A DNA stretch of 64,000 nucleotides. Origin: Streptomyces noursei. GTDB lineage: Bacteria > Actinomycetota > Actinomycetes > Streptomycetales > Streptomycetaceae. Where the stretch lies: contig NZ_CP070326.1 of the NCBI RefSeq assembly GCF_016917755.1, forward strand, positions 2,604,001 through 2,668,000, read 5' to 3'. The number at the start of each line of letters is the position of its first letter. Position 1 is the first letter of the stretch. Made by a program: the position numbers and the translations under genes. A model generated the notes under the pieces. It was not told the origin of the DNA. It made no database searches and was given only the letters and a program-made list of their open reading frames with translations. Shown here in pieces: positions 42,893 through 52,139 of this stretch.

Positions 42893-44449
42893 ATGAGCGA
42901 CACCCCCAGCACCTCCTCGCACGGCCACGGCCCGTTCATCGCGGCGATCGACCAGGGCACCACGTCCAGCCGCTGCATCGTCTTCGACCGGGACGGCCGG
43001 ATCGTCTCGGTCGACCAGAAGGAACACGAGCAGATCTTCCCCAAGCCGGGTTGGGTCGAACACAACGCCACCGAGATCTGGACCAACGTCCAGCAGGTCG
43101 TCGAGGGCGCCATCGAGAAGGCCGCGCAGAGCAACCCCGGCTTCACCTCGGCCGACGTCAAGGCGATCGGCATCACCAACCAGCGCGAGACCACCCTCCT
43201 TTGGGACAAGAACACCGGTGAGCCGGTCCACAACGCCATCGTCTGGCAGGACACCCGCACCGACGGGCTCTGCCGCGAGCTGGGCCGCAACGTCGGCCAG
43301 GACCGCTTCCGCCGGGAGACCGGCCTGCCGCTGGCCTCGTACTTCGCCGGCCCGAAGGTCCGCTGGCTGCTGGACAACGTCGAGGGGCTGCGCGAGCGCG
43401 CCGAGCGCGGCGACATCCTCTTCGGCACCATGGACTCCTGGGTCATCTGGAACCTCACCGGCGGTGTCAACGGCGGCGTGCACGTCACGGACGTCACCAA
43501 CGCCTCCCGCACCCTCCTGATGAACCTGCACACCCTCCAGTGGGACGAGCGGATCCTGGACTCGCTGGAGATCCCGGCGGCCGTGCTGCCGGAGATCCGT
43601 TCCTCCGCCGAGGTCTACGGCACCACCGCCGCCGGTGTGCTCGAAGGCGTCCCGGTCGCCTCCGCGCTCGGCGACCAGCAGGCCGCGCTCTTCGGCCAGA
43701 CCTGCTTCGCCGAGGGCGAGGCCAAGTCCACCTACGGCACCGGCACCTTCATGCTGATGAACACCGGCCACCAGCCGGTGAACTCCTACAACGGGCTGCT
43801 GACCACGGTCGGTTACCGGATCGGCGACGAACAGCCGGTCTACGCCCTGGAGGGCTCCATCGCCGTCACCGGCTCGCTCGTCCAGTGGATGCGCGACCAG
43901 ATGGGGCTCATCAACAGCGCGGCCGAGATCGAGACGCTGGCCAGCACCGTCGAGGACAACGGCGGCGCCTACTTCGTGCCGGCCTTCTCCGGCCTGTTCG
44001 CCCCGTACTGGCGCTCGGACGCCCGCGGCGTCATCGCCGGCCTGACCCGCTACGTCACCAAGGCGCACATCGCCCGTGCCGTCCTTGAGGCCACCGCCTG
44101 GCAGACCCGCGAGATCACCGACGCCATGACCAAGGACTCCGGTGTCGACCTGACCGCGCTCAAGGTCGACGGCGGAATGACCTCCAACAACCTGCTGATG
44201 CAGACCATCTCGGACTTCCTGGACGCACCCGTGGTGCGCCCGATGGTCGCCGAGACCACCTGCCTCGGCGCTGCCTACGCGGCCGGACTGGCCGTCGGCT
44301 TCTGGTCCAGCACCGACGAACTGCGCGCCAACTGGCGCCGGGCCGCCGAATGGACCCCCCGCATGGACGCGGCCATCCGTGACCGCGAGTACAAGAACTG
44401 GCTCAAGGCCGTTGAGCGGACCATGGGCTGGCTCGACGACGAGAGCTGA
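42893..44449 (+). CDS. glpK: Glycerol kinase
   Basis: This 518-aa FGGY-family kinase makes sn-glycerol-3-phosphate. The N-terminal ATPase fold starts with [30 protein letters not shown] and [12 protein letters not shown] form the substrate region. [20 protein letters not shown] and [12 protein letters not shown] are typical of the C-terminal lobe. A 10-residue extension ([11 protein letters not shown]...) precedes the domain. It is 43 bases after glpF and 13 bases before glpD, so the three genes are one transcript. Confidence 0.97.
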   Translation: MSDTPSTSSHGHGPFIAAIDQGTTSSRCIVFDRDGRIVSVDQKEHEQIFPKPGWVEHNATEIWTNVQQVVEGAIEKAAQSNPGFTSADVKAIGITNQRETTLLWDKNTGEPVHNAIVWQDTRTDGLCRELGRNVGQDRFRRETGLPLASYFAGPKVRWLLDNVEGLRERAERGDILFGTMDSWVIWNLTGGVNGGVHVTDVTNASRTLLMNLHTLQWDERILDSLEIPAAVLPEIRSSAEVYGTTAAGVLEGVPVASALGDQQAALFGQTCFAEGEAKSTYGTGTFMLMNTGHQPVNSYNGLLTTVGYRIGDEQPVYALEGSIAVTGSLVQWMRDQMGLINSAAEIETLASTVEDNGGAYFVPAFSGLFAPYWRSDARGVIAGLTRYVTKAHIARAVLEATAWQTREITDAMTKDSGVDLTALKVDGGMTSNNLLMQTISDFLDAPVVRPMVAETTCLGAAYAAGLAVGFWSSTDELRANWRRAAEWTPRMDAAIRDREYKNWLKAVERTMGWLDDES

Positions 44450-44462
44450 CGAGGAGCACATC

Positions 44463-46067
44463 ATGAGCACCCTGCAGAGCGTCCCGGCCCTCGGGACGCA
44501 CCCGGCCGCCGGTTCCCTGCCGAGCCGCGCCGAAACCCGGGAGCAGCTGTCCAAGGCGACGTACGACCTCCTGGTGATCGGCGGCGGCATCCTGGGCATC
44601 TCCACCGCCTGGCATGCCGCGCAGGCCGGACTGCGGGTTGCCCTGGTGGACGCCGGCGACTTCGCCGGCGCCACCTCCTCCGCCTCCTCCAAGCTGCTGC
44701 ACGGCGGTCTGCGCTACCTGCAGACCGGTGCGGTCAAGCTGGTCGCGGAGAACCACTTCGAGCGCCGCGCGGTCTCCCGCGAGGTGGCCCCGCACCTGGC
44801 CAACCCGCTCACCTTCTACCTGCCGGTCTACAAGGGCGGCCCGCACGGCGCGGCCAAGCTCGGCGCGGGCGTCTTCGCCTACTCCGCGCTGTCCGCGTTC
44901 GGCGACGGCGTCGGCCACGTCATAAGCCCGGCCAAGGCCCAGCGGGACGTGCCGGAGCTGCGCACCGAGAACCTCAAGGCCGTGGCCGTGTACGGCGACG
45001 ACCAGATGAACGACTCCCGGATGGCGCTGATGACCGTCCGCGCGGCGGTCGCCGCCGGCGCCACGGTCCTGAACCACTCCGAGGTCACCGGCCTGCGCTT
45101 CACCCAGGGCCGGGTCACCGGCGCCGAGCTCAAGGACCGCCTGGACGGCACCGAGTTCGGCGTCAACGCCCGCCTGGTGCTCAACGCCACCGGTCCCTGG
45201 GTCGACCACCTGCGCAAGCTGGAGGACCCCAACGCGGCGCCCTCCATCCGCCTGTCCAAGGGCGCGCACCTGGTCCTCAAGCGCACCTCCCCCTGGAAGG
45301 CCGCGCTGGCCACCCCGATCGACAAGTACCGCATCACCTTCGCCCTCCCCTGGGAGGACATGCTGCTGCTCGGCACCACCGACGAGGAGTACGAGGGCGA
45401 CCCGGCGGACGTCGCGGTCACCGAGAAGGACACCGCCCAGATCCTGGACGAGGCCGCCTTCTCCGTCCGCGACCAGCAGCTCTCCCGCGACCTGATCACC
45501 TACTCGTTCGCCGGTCTGCGGGTGCTGCCCGGCGGCCCCGGCGACACCTCCAAGGCCAAGCGCGAGACCGTGGTCACCGAGGGCCGCGGCGGGATGCTGT
45601 CGGTGGCCGGCGGCAAGTGGACGACCTTCCGGCACATCGGCCGCACGGTGATGAACAAGCTCGCCGCGCTGCCCGGCCACCCGCTGGCCGAGGACATGGA
45701 GCCGATCTCGCAGCTGCCGAAGAAGCTCCCGCTGCCCGGTATCGCCAACCCCAACGCGGTCGCGCACCGGCTGCTGATCGACGGCGGCACCCCCGGCCCG
45801 CGGATGTCCGCCGACACCGCGCGCCACCTGGCCACCCACTACGGCTCGCTCTCCTTCGACATCGCCCGGCTGGCGAACGAGGACCCGGCGCTGGCCGAGC
45901 GGATCCACCCGGACGCGCCGGAGATCTGGGCGCAGGTCGCCTACGCCCGGGACCACGAGTGGGCCGAGACCGCCGACGACGTGCTGCGCCGCCGGACCAC
46001 GCTGACCATCCGCGGCCTGGCCACGGACGACATCCGCGCCCGGGTCGAGAGCATGCTGGAGCGCTGA
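44463..46067 (+). CDS. glpD: Aerobic glycerol-3-phosphate dehydrogenase
   Basis: This 534-aa FAD enzyme oxidises glycerol-3-phosphate to dihydroxyacetone phosphate and passes electrons to quinones at the membrane. The FAD dinucleotide motif is YDLLVIGGGILGISTAWHAA. Further signatures are TSSASSKLLHGGLRYL and LVLNATGPWVDHLR, with the C-terminal FAD contact VAGGKWTTFRHIGRTV. ATG 44463 follows GAGGAG. It completes the glycerol operon and is followed by two terminators. Confidence 0.96.
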   Translation: MSTLQSVPALGTHPAAGSLPSRAETREQLSKATYDLLVIGGGILGISTAWHAAQAGLRVALVDAGDFAGATSSASSKLLHGGLRYLQTGAVKLVAENHFERRAVSREVAPHLANPLTFYLPVYKGGPHGAAKLGAGVFAYSALSAFGDGVGHVISPAKAQRDVPELRTENLKAVAVYGDDQMNDSRMALMTVRAAVAAGATVLNHSEVTGLRFTQGRVTGAELKDRLDGTEFGVNARLVLNATGPWVDHLRKLEDPNAAPSIRLSKGAHLVLKRTSPWKAALATPIDKYRITFALPWEDMLLLGTTDEEYEGDPADVAVTEKDTAQILDEAAFSVRDQQLSRDLITYSFAGLRVLPGGPGDTSKAKRETVVTEGRGGMLSVAGGKWTTFRHIGRTVMNKLAALPGHPLAEDMEPISQLPKKLPLPGIANPNAVAHRLLIDGGTPGPRMSADTARHLATHYGSLSFDIARLANEDPALAERIHPDAPEIWAQVAYARDHEWAETADDVLRRRTTLTIRGLATDDIRARVESMLER

Positions 46068-46099
46068 CGAGTAGTCAGAAACCTGCACAGGTGAGGTGA

Positions 46100-46182
46100 G
46101 TCGGGGCGGTCCACGGGCCGCCCCGACCCCTTTCCCCGGAGCACACCGCGGCGCGCGTCCCCGTTCGGGGCGCGCGCCGCGG
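46100..46182 (+). terminator. Tandem terminators after glpD
   Basis: The first hairpin GTCGGGGCGG (46100-46109) pairs perfectly with CCGCCCCGAC (46118-46127) and is followed by CCCCTTTCCCC. The second, CCGCGGCGCGCG (46146-46157) with CGCGCGCCGCGG (46171-46182), has an inner CCCC/GGGG extension. Two strong hairpins in a row separate glpD from the LLM gene. Confidence 0.9.
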
Positions 46183-46285
46183 CCGTCCGGCGGCACGGTG
46201 CCACGCGGCCGACACACCGCGGCAACGTCCGGCGCGCACAGTGGGAGGACCACCGCCGGGGTGGCCCCCACGCCGGAAGGACGCC

Positions 46286-47431
46286 ATGAAATTCTCCGTG
46301 CTCTCCCTGATCGGCCATGCACCGCACCCGCTGACCGGCAGGCTCCCCGCCCCCGCCGACCGGTTCGCGGAGGTCGTCGAGACCGCCGTGGCGGCCGAGC
46401 GGCTCGGCTTCGACGCGTACGCCGTCGGCGAACGGCACGCCGGGCCGTTCCTCTCCTCCAGCCCGTCGGTGGTGCTGGGCGCGCTGGCCGCGCGGACGTC
46501 CCGGATCCGGCTGCAGACCGGGGTCGCCGTCGTGGCGATCCTCGACCCGGTGCGGGTCGCCGAGGACTACGCCACGCTCACCCAACTCGCCCGCGGGCGG
46601 CTGGAGCTGGTCATCGGCAAGGGCGCGGAGGCCGGGCACTTCGCCCTCTTCGGGCTCGACGAGGAGCGGCAGTGGGACCTCCAGGCCGAGAAGTACGCCC
46701 TGTTGCGGCGGCTGTGGAGCGAGGAGAACGTCGACTGGGAGGGCGAGTTCCGGCCGCCGTTGAAGAACGTGACGACCGTGCCGCGCCCGTACGGCGGACC
46801 GCCGCGGATCTGGCACGGCTCCGCCACCAGCCGCAACTCCCCCGAACTCGCCGCGACGTACGGCGATCCGCTGTTCACCGCCAACGCGATCCAGCCGCGC
46901 GCCGCCTACGCCGAGCTGATCGCGCACTACCGGGAGCGGTTCGCCGCGCACGGGCACGACCCGGCGCGGGCCCGGGTGGCCGCCGGCTCCGGCGGGCTGC
47001 TGATCGCGAACAGCGAACGGGAGGCGATCGCCCGCTACAAGGACCTCTACGAGGCGAAGGTCGCCCAGACCTTCCAACCGCAGCTGGCGGGCAGGGCGGG
47101 CTACAACACCCCGTTCCGCACCATCGAGGACGCCATCGCGGACGGTCCGCAGCTGATCGGCTCGCCGCAGCAGATCATCGACAAGATCCTCGGCTGTCAC
47201 GCGGTGTACGGGCACGACCTCCAGTCGATCAGCGTGGACGGCTTCGGCCTGGCGCACGCCGAACAGCTGGAGACGCTCCAGCGGTTCGCCGAGGAGATCG
47301 CCCCCGTGGTCCGCCGCGAGGCGCCCAGCACGCTGTGGGAGGCGGCCGACGGAGCGCCGGACGCGCAAGACGCACAGGACACGGCGCGGGACGGCGCGGC
47401 GGACGGCGACGCGGGCGGGTACGGGCGCTGA
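46286..47431 (+). CDS. LLM-class flavin-dependent oxidoreductase
   Basis: This 381-aa luciferase-like enzyme starts MKFSVLSLIGHAPHPLTGR, with barrel features AAERLGFDAYAVGERHAGPF, VVAILDPVRVAEDYATL, LELVIGKGAEAGHF and the C-terminal Ser-rich DLQSISVDGFGL. It probably uses FMNH2 or F420; sequence alone cannot say which. ATG 46286 follows GGAAGGA. It is upstream of the FadR-type gene with the same direction and a 90-bp spacer. It may be unrelated to the sugar island. Its substrate is unknown. Confidence 0.85.
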   Translation: MKFSVLSLIGHAPHPLTGRLPAPADRFAEVVETAVAAERLGFDAYAVGERHAGPFLSSSPSVVLGALAARTSRIRLQTGVAVVAILDPVRVAEDYATLTQLARGRLELVIGKGAEAGHFALFGLDEERQWDLQAEKYALLRRLWSEENVDWEGEFRPPLKNVTTVPRPYGGPPRIWHGSATSRNSPELAATYGDPLFTANAIQPRAAYAELIAHYRERFAAHGHDPARARVAAGSGGLLIANSEREAIARYKDLYEAKVAQTFQPQLAGRAGYNTPFRTIEDAIADGPQLIGSPQQIIDKILGCHAVYGHDLQSISVDGFGLAHAEQLETLQRFAEEIAPVVRREAPSTLWEAADGAPDAQDAQDTARDGAADGDAGGYGR

Positions 47432-47457
47432 GCGCGTCCCCCGGGCCATAATGCCCC

Positions 47458-47474
47458 CAGACATCGGATGTCTG
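47458..47474. promoter_or_regulatory. Palindromic operator of the FadR-type regulator
   Basis: CAGACATCGGATGTCTG is a perfect 17-bp palindrome centred on G. It lies 48 bases upstream of the regulator's start codon, overlapping the expected promoter, as is usual for self-regulated GntR/FadR proteins. Its ACATCGGA core recurs twice upstream of the fuconate-dehydratase operon (57076-57104). Confidence 0.7.
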
Positions 47475-47521
47475 CGGGCGGGCCCGCGGCGTCCGGGCGG
47501 GTCCGGACGGGGAGGACGACC

Positions 47522-48193
47522 ATGGCGGTCACCGACGAGGCCATCGAGAAGATCAAGGGGATGATCGTCTCCGGTGCGCTGCGGCCGGGCGACCGGCTGC
47601 CCAAGGAGAGCGAACTCGCCGCGGAACTGGGGCTGTCCCGCAACTCCCTGCGGGAGGCGGTGCGGGCGCTGTCGCTGATCCGGGTCCTGGACGTCCGCCA
47701 GGGCGACGGCACCTACGTCACCAGCCTGGACCCGCAACTCCTGCTGGAGGCGATGAGCTTCGTGGTGGACTTCCACCGCGACGACACGGTGCTGGAGTTC
47801 CTGGCCGTCCGCCGGATCCTGGAGCCGGCCGCCACGGGCCTGGCGGCCGGCCGGATCGCGGTGGCGGAACTGGACGCGCTCCAGGAGCAGTTGGACGCGC
47901 TGGGCCCGGCGCCGTCGGTGGAGGAGCTGGTCGCCGGCGACCTGGAGTTCCACCACCGGATCGTCGCCGCGTCCGGGAACTCGGTGCTCTGCTCCCTCCT
48001 GGACGGCCTGTCCGGCCCGACCACCCGCGCCAGGATCTGGCGCGGGCTGACCCAGGAGGGCGCGGTGGCCCGCACCCTCACCGAGCACCGGGCGATCCTC
48101 GGCGCGCTGCGCGACGGGGACGCCGAGGCGGCGCGGGCCTGGGCGACGGTGCACGTCGCGAGCGTGGAGCAGTGGCTGCGGGCGTCGCTGTGA
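47522..48193 (+). CDS. FadR-subfamily GntR transcriptional regulator
   Basis: This 223-aa regulator has a GntR winged helix (KIKGMIVSGALRPGDRLPKE, AELGLSRNSLREAVRALSLI, VRQGDGTYV) and an FCD-type all-helical effector domain. The latter carries the metal/ligand triad pattern (DLEFHHRIVAASGNS, LTEHRAILGAL, VHVASVEQWL). FCD proteins usually sense organic acids, which fits control of a sugar-acid pathway. ATG 47522 follows GGGGAGGA. It converges with the last gene of the fucose-like operon, and its upstream palindrome matches sites before that operon's first gene. Confidence 0.93.
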   Translation: MAVTDEAIEKIKGMIVSGALRPGDRLPKESELAAELGLSRNSLREAVRALSLIRVLDVRQGDGTYVTSLDPQLLLEAMSFVVDFHRDDTVLEFLAVRRILEPAATGLAAGRIAVAELDALQEQLDALGPAPSVEELVAGDLEFHHRIVAASGNSVLCSLLDGLSGPTTRARIWRGLTQEGAVARTLTEHRAILGALRDGDAEAARAWATVHVASVEQWLRASL

Positions 48194-48212
48194 GGGCCGC
48201 GGCGGCCGGCGG

Positions 48213-48992
48213 TCAGGCCGCGTAGCCGCCGTCGACCGCGAGCGCGGCACCGGTGATGTACCGGCCGCCGTCGCCCGCCAGGTGGGCCACCGTCGCCGCC
48301 ACCTCCGCCGGCTGCCCGTACCTGCCGAGCGAGGTCAACTGCGCCTGGAACGCGGCGCTCTCGCCGTCCGCGGGGTTCATGTCGGTGTCGACGGGCCCGG
48401 GGTGGACGACGTTGACGGTGATGCCGCGCGGCCCCAGCTCCCGGGCCAGGGCCTTGGTCAGGCCGACGAGCGCGGCCTTGCTGGTGGCGTAGAGGGAACC
48501 GCCGGGGAAGGCCACCCGCTCGGCCATGCAGCTGCCGATCGAGATGATCCGGCCGCCCTCGCCGAGGTGGGCGGCGGCGGCCTGCGCGGCCAGGAACGGG
48601 GCCCGGACATTGGTCGCCAGCACCCGGTCCACGTCGTCGAGGGCGATCCCCTCGAAGGGGCCCATGACACCCATGCCCGCGTTGTTGACGAGGATGTCCA
48701 GCCGCCCCATCCGGTCGGCCGCGGCGGCGACCGAGGCGCGCACCGCCTCCGGGTCCGCGCCGTCGGCCCGGATCGCCCGGGCCCACCCGCCGGCCTCCGT
48801 GATCTCCTTGACCACCTGGGCGGCCAGGTCCTCCCGGTTCCGGTAGGTCAGCGCCACCATCGCCCCGTCGGCCGCCAGCCGCACCGCGATCGCCGCGCCG
48901 ATGCCCCGGCTGCCGCCGGTCACCAGGGCCGCCTTGCCGGTCAGCGGGCGGGTGCCGGACGCGGTGGGTGCGGGGGTCGTGGCCGTCGTCAT
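48213..48992 (-). CDS. SDR-family oxidoreductase
   Basis: This 259-aa classical short-chain dehydrogenase has the NAD(P) motif LVTGGSRGIGAAIAVRLAA, the structural NNAG (LVNNAGMGVM), the catalytic Ser in SIGS and the YATSK pair (Tyr/Lys). The end YITGAALAVDGGYAA is typical. The Arg after the first glycines (GGSRGIG) suggests NADPH use. ATG 48992 is 8 bases after AAGG; ATG 48998 and GTG 49001 are also in frame. It is separated from the lactonase by about 200 bases, so it may be the last gene of the operon or separate. Its role in the pathway is unknown. Confidence 0.88.
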   Translation of the reverse strand: MTTATTPAPTASGTRPLTGKAALVTGGSRGIGAAIAVRLAADGAMVALTYRNREDLAAQVVKEITEAGGWARAIRADGADPEAVRASVAAAADRMGRLDILVNNAGMGVMGPFEGIALDDVDRVLATNVRAPFLAAQAAAAHLGEGGRIISIGSCMAERVAFPGGSLYATSKAALVGLTKALARELGPRGITVNVVHPGPVDTDMNPADGESAAFQAQLTSLGRYGQPAEVAATVAHLAGDGGRYITGAALAVDGGYAA

Positions 48993-49194
48993 CGTCATCA
49001 CCTTGTCTCACATCGAAATCCGAGCAATACGTACCGGTTTGGGGATGTCCGGGATGCCTTCTCTGCTTCCGGGGGCTTCCTCCGCGGTACGGCTCGATCC
49101 TCCGACAGGGCGGCGGGCGGTGCTGGCGGAATCCGGACGCCGCGGCCTTCCGCCCTCCGACGCACCGGGCATGGCCTCAGGGCTGTCCGCTGCG

Positions 49195-50043
49195 TCATGG
49201 CCGGGTCCGCGGCCGTGCGGCGAGGCCGTAGACCCGGGTCGCGGTGCCGCCGAAGACGGCCCTGCGCTCGGGCGCGGTGAGCCGGTCGGTGGCGGCCTCG
49301 GCGAGGGCGACGACGTCGGCGTAGTCGGCGGCCAGGGTGCAGACCGGCCAGTCGGAGCCGAACATCACCCGGTCCGGGCCGAAGGCGTCCAGGGCGTGCC
49401 GGGCGTAGGGCAGGATCTGCCGCGGCCGCCAGGCGGCCCAGTCGGCCTCGGTGACCAGCCCGGAGAGCTTGCAGGCGACGTTGGGGAGGGCGGCCAGGGC
49501 GGTGAGCGCGGACGCCCAGGACTGCCAGTCGCCGCGGGCGACGGCCGGTTTGGCGGCGTGGTCCAGCACGAACGACAGCTCGGGCAGGGCCCGTACGACG
49601 GCCTGTGCGGCGGGCAGTTCGCGCGGGGTGACCAGCAGGTCGTAGACCAGGCCGCGGTCCGCCAGGGTGCGCAGGCCGCGCCGGACCTCGGGGCGGCCGA
49701 GCCAGTCCGCGTCGGGCTCGTCCTGGACCTGGTGGCGCAGGCCGACGAGCCCGGTAGGCAGCGCCGCGAGCGCGTCCGGCAGCCCGGGGGCGGTGAGGTC
49801 GGCCCAGCCGACGACGCCGCGCACCGGGCCCTCCGCGGCGGCGACGGCGAGGAGTTCGAGAGTCTCCCGGTCCGAGGCGCAGGACTGCACCAGGACGGTG
49901 CCGTCGATGCGGTGCGCCGCGAGGTGCGGGACGAGGTCGGCCTGGGTGTAGCGGCGGCGGATCGGGTCGGCCCAGGGGCCGTCCATCCACGGCTGCGCGC
50001 GGCGGGTGGGGTCCCAGAGGTGGTGGTGGGCGTCGATGCGCAT
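49195..50043 (-). CDS. Amidohydrolase-family lactonase, probable L-fuconolactonase
   Basis: This 282-aa TIM-barrel amidohydrolase has the N-terminal metal motif MRIDAHHHLWDP (HxH), a later FVLDHAAKPA His and the Asp in MFGSDWPVC. This is the fuconolactone-hydrolase/PDC-hydrolase branch of the amidohydrolase family. Beside a fuconate dehydratase and an aldose dehydrogenase, hydrolysis of a sugar lactone to the acid is the natural role. ATG 50043 follows GGGGGAG. It is 37 bases after the aldo/keto reductase gene. Confidence 0.86.
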   Translation of the reverse strand: MRIDAHHHLWDPTRRAQPWMDGPWADPIRRRYTQADLVPHLAAHRIDGTVLVQSCASDRETLELLAVAAAEGPVRGVVGWADLTAPGLPDALAALPTGLVGLRHQVQDEPDADWLGRPEVRRGLRTLADRGLVYDLLVTPRELPAAQAVVRALPELSFVLDHAAKPAVARGDWQSWASALTALAALPNVACKLSGLVTEADWAAWRPRQILPYARHALDAFGPDRVMFGSDWPVCTLAADYADVVALAEAATDRLTAPERRAVFGGTATRVYGLAARPRTRP

Positions 50044-50080
50044 CGGGCGGCTCCCCCGGTCGGGGTCGGCGGGCGGGGCG

Positions 50081-51094
50081 TCAGGCGTCGGCGACAGGCC
50101 CCGGCGGCAGCGGCAGGTCCGGGTCGAGCAGACCACGGGCGACGAGGGCGTGCCAGAGGCCGTCGGGCACGGGGTGGCGGAAGAGGGCGGCGTTCTCGGC
50201 GGCCTCGGCGGGCGCGGCGGCGCCGACCACCGCCGCGACGACGGCCGGATGCCCGAACGGGAAGCGGAGCGCCGCCGCCTTCAGGGGCACGTCGAACTCG
50301 GCGCAGACGGCGGCCAGTCGGCGGGCCCGGGCCAGGACCGCCGGCGACGCCGGGGCGTAGTCGTAGGGGGCGCCGGGCGACGGGTCGGCGAGCAGCCCGG
50401 AGTTGTAGACCCCGCCGACCACCACCGAGGTGCCGCGCCGGGCGCACACCGGCAGCAGGTCGTCGACGGCGGTCCGCTCCAGCAGCGTCCAGCGGCCGGC
50501 GCAGAGCACCACGTCGACGTCCAGGTCGGCGACCAGGCGGGCCAGCACGCCGCTGTGGTTCATGCCGAAGCCGATGGCGCGGACGGTGCCCTCGGCGCGC
50601 AGGGCGGCCAGGGCCGGGTAGCCGGTCTCGTAGACCTCGCGCAGATGGTCCTCGACGTCGTGGAGGTAGACGATGTCCACCGCGGCCACGCCGAGCCGGT
50701 CCAGGGACGCCTCCAGGGTGGCGCGGATGCCGTCGCCGGTCAGGTCGCGGACGCGGGCCCGGGCGGGGGTGGCCACGAAGCCCTCGCCGGCCGCTGTCTC
50801 GCCGGGCGCGAGCGGGCGGAGCCGGCGGCCGACCTTGGTGGACAGCACGTAGCCGGCGCGGTCGACGCCGCGCAGCGCCCGACCCAGGCGCTCCTCGGAG
50901 AGGCCGACGCCGTAGTGCGGGGCGGTGTCGAGGTAGCGGGCGCCGGTGGCCAGGGCGGTGCGGACGACCGCCTCGGCACGCTCCTCGGGAACGGCGCGGT
51001 AGAGGTTGCCGAGCGGGGCGCAGCCCAGGCCCAGCGGCGGGATGACGACCCCGCTGCGGCCCAACTCCCGTGGCCCGTGGGGCGGACGGTTCAT
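50081..51094 (-). CDS. Aldo/keto reductase, probable aldose 1-dehydrogenase
   Basis: This 337-aa TIM-barrel oxidoreductase has the AKR tetrad: Asp in RYLDTAPHYGVG, Tyr in the same motif, Lys in STKVGRRL and His in YLHDVEDH. The family includes L-fucose and D-threo-aldose 1-dehydrogenases, which oxidise a sugar to its lactone. With the neighbouring lactonase it would supply L-fuconate. ATG 51094 is 13 bases after the ABC permease stop. The exact sugar is inferred from the neighbouring dehydratase. Confidence 0.88.
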   Translation of the reverse strand: MNRPPHGPRELGRSGVVIPPLGLGCAPLGNLYRAVPEERAEAVVRTALATGARYLDTAPHYGVGLSEERLGRALRGVDRAGYVLSTKVGRRLRPLAPGETAAGEGFVATPARARVRDLTGDGIRATLEASLDRLGVAAVDIVYLHDVEDHLREVYETGYPALAALRAEGTVRAIGFGMNHSGVLARLVADLDVDVVLCAGRWTLLERTAVDDLLPVCARRGTSVVVGGVYNSGLLADPSPGAPYDYAPASPAVLARARRLAAVCAEFDVPLKAAALRFPFGHPAVVAAVVGAAAPAEAAENAALFRHPVPDGLWHALVARGLLDPDLPLPPGPVADA

Positions 51095-51107
51095 GGCGGC
51101 GGCCCCT

Positions 51108-52139
51108 TCACTCCTGCTGCTCGCCGCTGGTGAAGCGGGAGACGACGAGCGCGAGGAGGATGATCGCGCCGTTGAGGAACTGCGTCCACAGCGGCGGCAC
51201 CCCGCCCAGCGTCATCACGTTGATGACGAGTTGGAGGGTCAGCACGCCGGTGAGCGCCCCGAAGAGGGTGCCGCGCCCGCCCTTGAGGCTGATGCCGCCG
51301 ATCACCGCGGCGGCGAAGACCTGGAAGATCCAGCCGCTGCCCTGGCTGGCGGAGACCGCGCCGTAGTGGCCGGTGTACAGGACGCCGGCGAACGCGGCGA
51401 GGACCCCGGCCAGCACCAGGACGGTCCAGGTGATCCGGTCGGTGCGGATGCCGGCCGCGCGGGCCGCCTCCGGGTTGCCGCCGATCGCGTAGAGCGCCCG
51501 GCCGTGCCGAAGGTAGCCGAGCGCCGCGCCGCCGAGCGCGAAGAGCGCCAGGCAGATCCAGACGGCGGCCGGGACGCCCAGCCAGGAGGTCCGGCCCAGG
51601 TAGGCGAAGGAGTCCGGGACGTCGGCGAGCGAGCGGCCCTCGGAGAGGCCCAGGTGCAGGCCGCGCAGCATGGTGAGCATGCCCAGGGTGGCGATGAAGC
51701 CGTTGACCCGCAGCCGGAGCATGAGGAAGCCGTTGGCGGCGCCGATCGCCGCGCCCACGGCCAGGCACAGCGGGACCGCCGTCCACGAGGGCAGCAGCCC
51801 CAGGCCGGCGAACCGGCCGCCGTGGGCGGGCAGGACCAGCCACAGCGCGACCACCGGCGCCAGGCCGATCGTCGACTCCAGCGACAGGTCCATCCGCCCG
51901 CTGATCAGGACCAGCGCCTCGCCCAGCACCAACAGGCCCAGCTCGGTGGACTGTTGGACCACGCCGATGAGGTTGTCCCCGCTGAGGAAGGCCGGCGAGA
52001 CGATGAAGCCGACGACGCCGAGGAGCAGGATCACCGGGACGAGCGAGAAGTCCCGCCAGCGGCCGGGCGCGATCCGGGGGCGGCGCACCGGGCCGGCCGG
52101 CGGCGCGTCGGCGGCCGGTGGGGCGGTGGTCTCGGTCAT
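51108..52139 (-). CDS. Sugar ABC transporter permease (RbsC-type)
   Basis: This 343-aa permease has about 8-10 membrane segments. The family features LSGDNLIGVVQQSTELGLLV, MDLSLESTIGL and NGFIATLGMLTMLRGL are clear, and the cytoplasmic EAA-like loop GGNPEAARAAGIRT is typical of ribose/galactose permeases. It should work with the upstream double ATPase and sugar-binding lipoprotein. ATG 52139 overlaps the ATPase stop (ATGA), giving coupled translation. Confidence 0.93.
   Translation of the reverse strand: MTETTAPPAADAPPAGPVRRPRIAPGRWRDFSLVPVILLLGVVGFIVSPAFLSGDNLIGVVQQSTELGLLVLGEALVLISGRMDLSLESTIGLAPVVALWLVLPAHGGRFAGLGLLPSWTAVPLCLAVGAAIGAANGFLMLRLRVNGFIATLGMLTMLRGLHLGLSEGRSLADVPDSFAYLGRTSWLGVPAAVWICLALFALGGAALGYLRHGRALYAIGGNPEAARAAGIRTDRITWTVLVLAGVLAAFAGVLYTGHYGAVSASQGSGWIFQVFAAAVIGGISLKGGRGTLFGALTGVLTLQLVINVMTLGGVPPLWTQFLNGAIILLALVVSRFTSGEQQE

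Noticed and set aside
49110..49200. GGCGGAAT..GGACGC resembling the first part of a tRNA-Leu
   Set aside because: No acceptor-stem partner or T-arm (GTTCAAATCC-like) follows within tRNA distance, so it is chance similarity.
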